A stretch of 64,000 nucleotides of DNA from contig CAJNOP010000024.1 of NCBI GenBank assembly GCA_905250075.1, positions 740,508-804,507 of the forward strand, in the 5' to 3' direction. The position numbers and the translations under genes were made by a program. The DNA is from Rotaria sp. Silwood1 (Eukaryota; Rotifera; Eurotatoria; Philodinida; Philodinidae). Each line of letters opens with the position of its first letter. Position 1 is the stretch's first letter. Below the pieces are notes generated by a model. That model was not told the origin of the DNA and did not search any database. It saw only the letters and a list, made by a program, of their open reading frames with translations. Below are positions 61,763-64,000 of the stretch, one piece after another.

Positions 61763-61957
61763 GAAAAAATTCATAAGAAAAAAAAAACTTGTTAGCGAAG
61801 TATGTGTCAAATTTTTGAAAGCTATTTCGCCTATAATTTTTTACTGACGCAGCCTAAGCACCTAATTGTTTCACACCTGAGATAGGTATACCTGACTTAA
61901 CAAATCCACATCATTTTCATTGAAATCTCAGCGACACACCTGGGGACCTTTCCTTGG
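61763..61957. repeat. Right terminal inverted repeat
   Basis: Inverted partner of 59393-59587. The outer end reads ...acctttccttgg. Confidence 0.85.
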
Positions 61958-64000
61958 TAGAAAAAATTTAATATTTTCGTCGCTAAATTTTATTCAATGA
62001 CTCTGTGTATGCTGAAAAGAACTTTGTTCAAAATACTAATAATGTTTATAGCATTATTTGAAAATGTTTTCTTTCATAAACAGAAATTTGGCATTCATTT
62101 AAATACGGTATGACGTTTTCGATGAATAATCTAATGAATTGTAGCGACAATATGTTAATTTATGAAAAATGAGCTTTTAATGATTGATGATGAATTATTT
62201 ATAACTTCAACGGTATCTCATTTAGAATACAATGCACCGAAAATATATTTTGTTGCTCAATATTCCTAGGCGTATAAAATAGATGAATAGATTCAATGCA
62301 TTTATTTCTGTAGTAGACTGACAACTTAATTATTTATATTCAATGTAATTAAATGTACTTAAGTACACTGTAAAGAAGCGTCATTAGAGACTACAATGTC
62401 ACTGATCACAGTAGCATGCATATCATTAACACAATATTAACTGGTGTTAGACTTATTAGCAGCAGCTAAGCCGTCTGAGTAAGATTGATATACTTTTCTT
62501 TTCATATCATGTATTATATGCAAGCCAAAATATTTACTAATATTTAATATTTCATATATTTATTAATTTAAACTTTATCAGCGTTAAGTCATTGCAATAA
62601 ATTCTCACAAATAGAAGAAGATCACAAACTAATAACCACAATAAAAGAATAGCAATTAATGTACTCATATGTTATACATGAAAGACCTAAATAATGTAAA
62701 CTCCATGATTGCTGAAGATAGTATCTTGACCAGTATGAGTTTGATTGGTTCTTTAGAAGTACTCAAATTGCAGAGAAATCGGTCAAAAAGAAAGTTGAAA
62801 TTGCAAAAAATTTACGTTCCTCGATTTCATCTCGCTGGCAATGAACAGAAAACTTACATAAATATCAAAATTGTTTTAAATATTGAAACGATAAAATTTA
62901 TTCTTTGAAAAACTCAGTAACCTATCACTTTACATTGACTATAATTGCGAGCACGTTTTATTTATTTTCGATTTTTACGTTTCAATTAAATTTGCAAACA
63001 TTTTTTCAACGTCAGTCGTAGATTTTAATATTGTTGCTGATGTTAAGCTACCTTCGATTAAATGATTCATATATGGTTTATAATGATAGAACCACAACTA
63101 AATATTACGCTACAAAATAATCAAAGCGGACTGTACTTACGTATAAGGCTTCAGCACCAATTTGAAACACCGAAAATAAAATACAGATAAAGCTAACTGA
63201 TATTCCGCAAGAATAGAGAAATAGACGATGGAACCAGCAAAAATGAGAGAGAGATGAAGCACAAAATATATCGAGAGAAAAATAAAAATCAGTAACATAA
63301 AGATCAGTTCGATAACTGATGTATGCTACAATAATAATTAGTTCTTAATAGTATTACATATCACCAGATGTACGGTTCAATAAAAGAATTCAACTAAATA
63401 ATGACCGTCTTTTTTATTTTATTTTTACATTTTTTTCTTACAAAGAATAATAAATGTTAATAATAGTGCATCTAATATTGAATCGAATGATGTATCATGC
63501 ATATTCCGATAAACATGTGTAGGCGTAAGCATACTAATGTAATGAGTACTATCATAGTACTAATATAAAAAAATATTCTTTTTTTTAATTTTCTTCCTTC
63601 TAATCTTCGGATGAGCAACGCTAAGTTGCGTAATCAATGCCTTAGTAGATTCCGGATCGACCAGTAGGTTTATAAAGTGAAAACAAACTTTTGAAGACAG
63701 ACGAAAAATCGCTCACGTTTCTATTTAACGTTTCAAAATTTGGATTATATATCTTTGATTTTCATCAGTTAGATTATTCAGTGATAGAGATTCATATATT
63801 CAATCATATCTTAAACTCTTCTTTGTACTGGTTAATTTCTTTAAAAGTTATTCCTTGACGAAAATAGGACTTGTTCAATTATTAGAATGAGAACTTGCGT
63901 TAAACGCACTCACTACCATCTTTTCTCATTCGTTTCCATAAAAAGACCAATAGGATGATTTCCACGATTGTAGCAATATTTCATGTTGCTTTAAAAACTT
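61958..64000. other. Terminal intergenic region, nothing recognised
   Basis: AT-rich. A 79-codon open frame at 62669-62908 is Lys/Ile/Leu-rich with no motif, and its coding status is doubtful. A short palindrome gtacttaagtac lies near 62355-62366. No RNA gene or transposon feature is seen. Confidence 0.45.

Larger units (their letters stand above)
59393..61957 (+). mobile_element. Tc1/mariner-pogo-like DNA transposon with long terminal inverted repeats
   Basis: A 2.56-kb element bounded by inverted repeats of about 195 bp, left 59393-59587 and right 61763-61957. Shared words include aatgaaaatgatgtgg, tttgttaagtca, gaaacaattaggtgcttag/aaaacaattaggtgcttag, gtcagtaaaaaa, attataggcgaaa and ttcaaaaatttgacac. 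The repeats differ at scattered sites, so the copy is not recent. The interior holds a broken transposase. I see no TA or other duplication exactly at the ends, so the boundaries are accurate to a few bases only. Confidence 0.85.

Noticed and set aside
1..64000. CRISPR array, bacterial operon signals or rRNA genes
   Set aside because: No regularly spaced repeats and no rRNA-like sequence; all genes are spliced animal genes.

Overview
The window is nuclear DNA from an animal. It is strongly AT-rich. Most genes are split by short GT-AG introns (mostly 50-80 nt) with some 0.6-1.4 kb introns, and every recognisable protein is a metazoan orthologue. Several start codons sit 0-15 nt behind a pyrimidine-rich ...TAG/AAG/CAG, and some same-strand genes are 45-225 bp apart. 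This fits spliced-leader trans-splicing with operons. With the Ser/Asn/Asp-rich low-complexity style of the proteins, my best guess is a bdelloid rotifer (Rotaria/Adineta type). That assignment is inference.

Layout: 1-3680 has no convincing gene. FBXO36 (minus, 3681-4789) is divergent from a shortened TOPBP1 (plus, 5168-9441). A single-Tudor gene follows TOPBP1 closely (plus, 9555-13209) and converges on the Na+/H+ exchanger SLC9A8/NHE8 (minus, 13439-16859). Next on the minus strand are an unrecognised 566-aa protein (17542-21119) and a two-zinc-finger protein with a SAMD3-like C-terminal part (21308-24195). TRMT10A (24981-25907), LRRC40 (25953-29620) and a tentative 79-aa gene (29845-30349) form a tight plus-strand series. 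About 9 kb without genes precedes a single-exon PAR/NFIL3-type bZIP gene (39335-39991). DDX24 (minus, 40396-45188) and MON2 (minus, 47877-58116) follow. The last 6 kb holds a decayed Tc1/mariner-pogo-like DNA transposon with about 195-bp terminal inverted repeats (59393-61957).

I rebuilt gene models by hand from splice signals. Exon phases close without a stop in all main genes, and protein lengths are close to family expectations (MON2 1706 aa, LRRC40 648 aa, DDX24 637 aa, NHE8 723 aa). TOPBP1 is the exception: BRCT0-3 and an ATR-activation-like tail are present, but BRCT4-8 are absent.

The genes are mostly housekeeping: DNA-damage checkpoint, Golgi/endosome traffic and pH, tRNA methylation, ribosome biogenesis, ubiquitin ligation. 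Long introns carry relics of a LINE, a mariner-like element and foldback/MITE elements. I saw no rRNA, convincing tRNA or CRISPR array. Points most worth a second look are the shortened TOPBP1, the exon-duplicated unknown protein, and the candidate trans-spliced operons.
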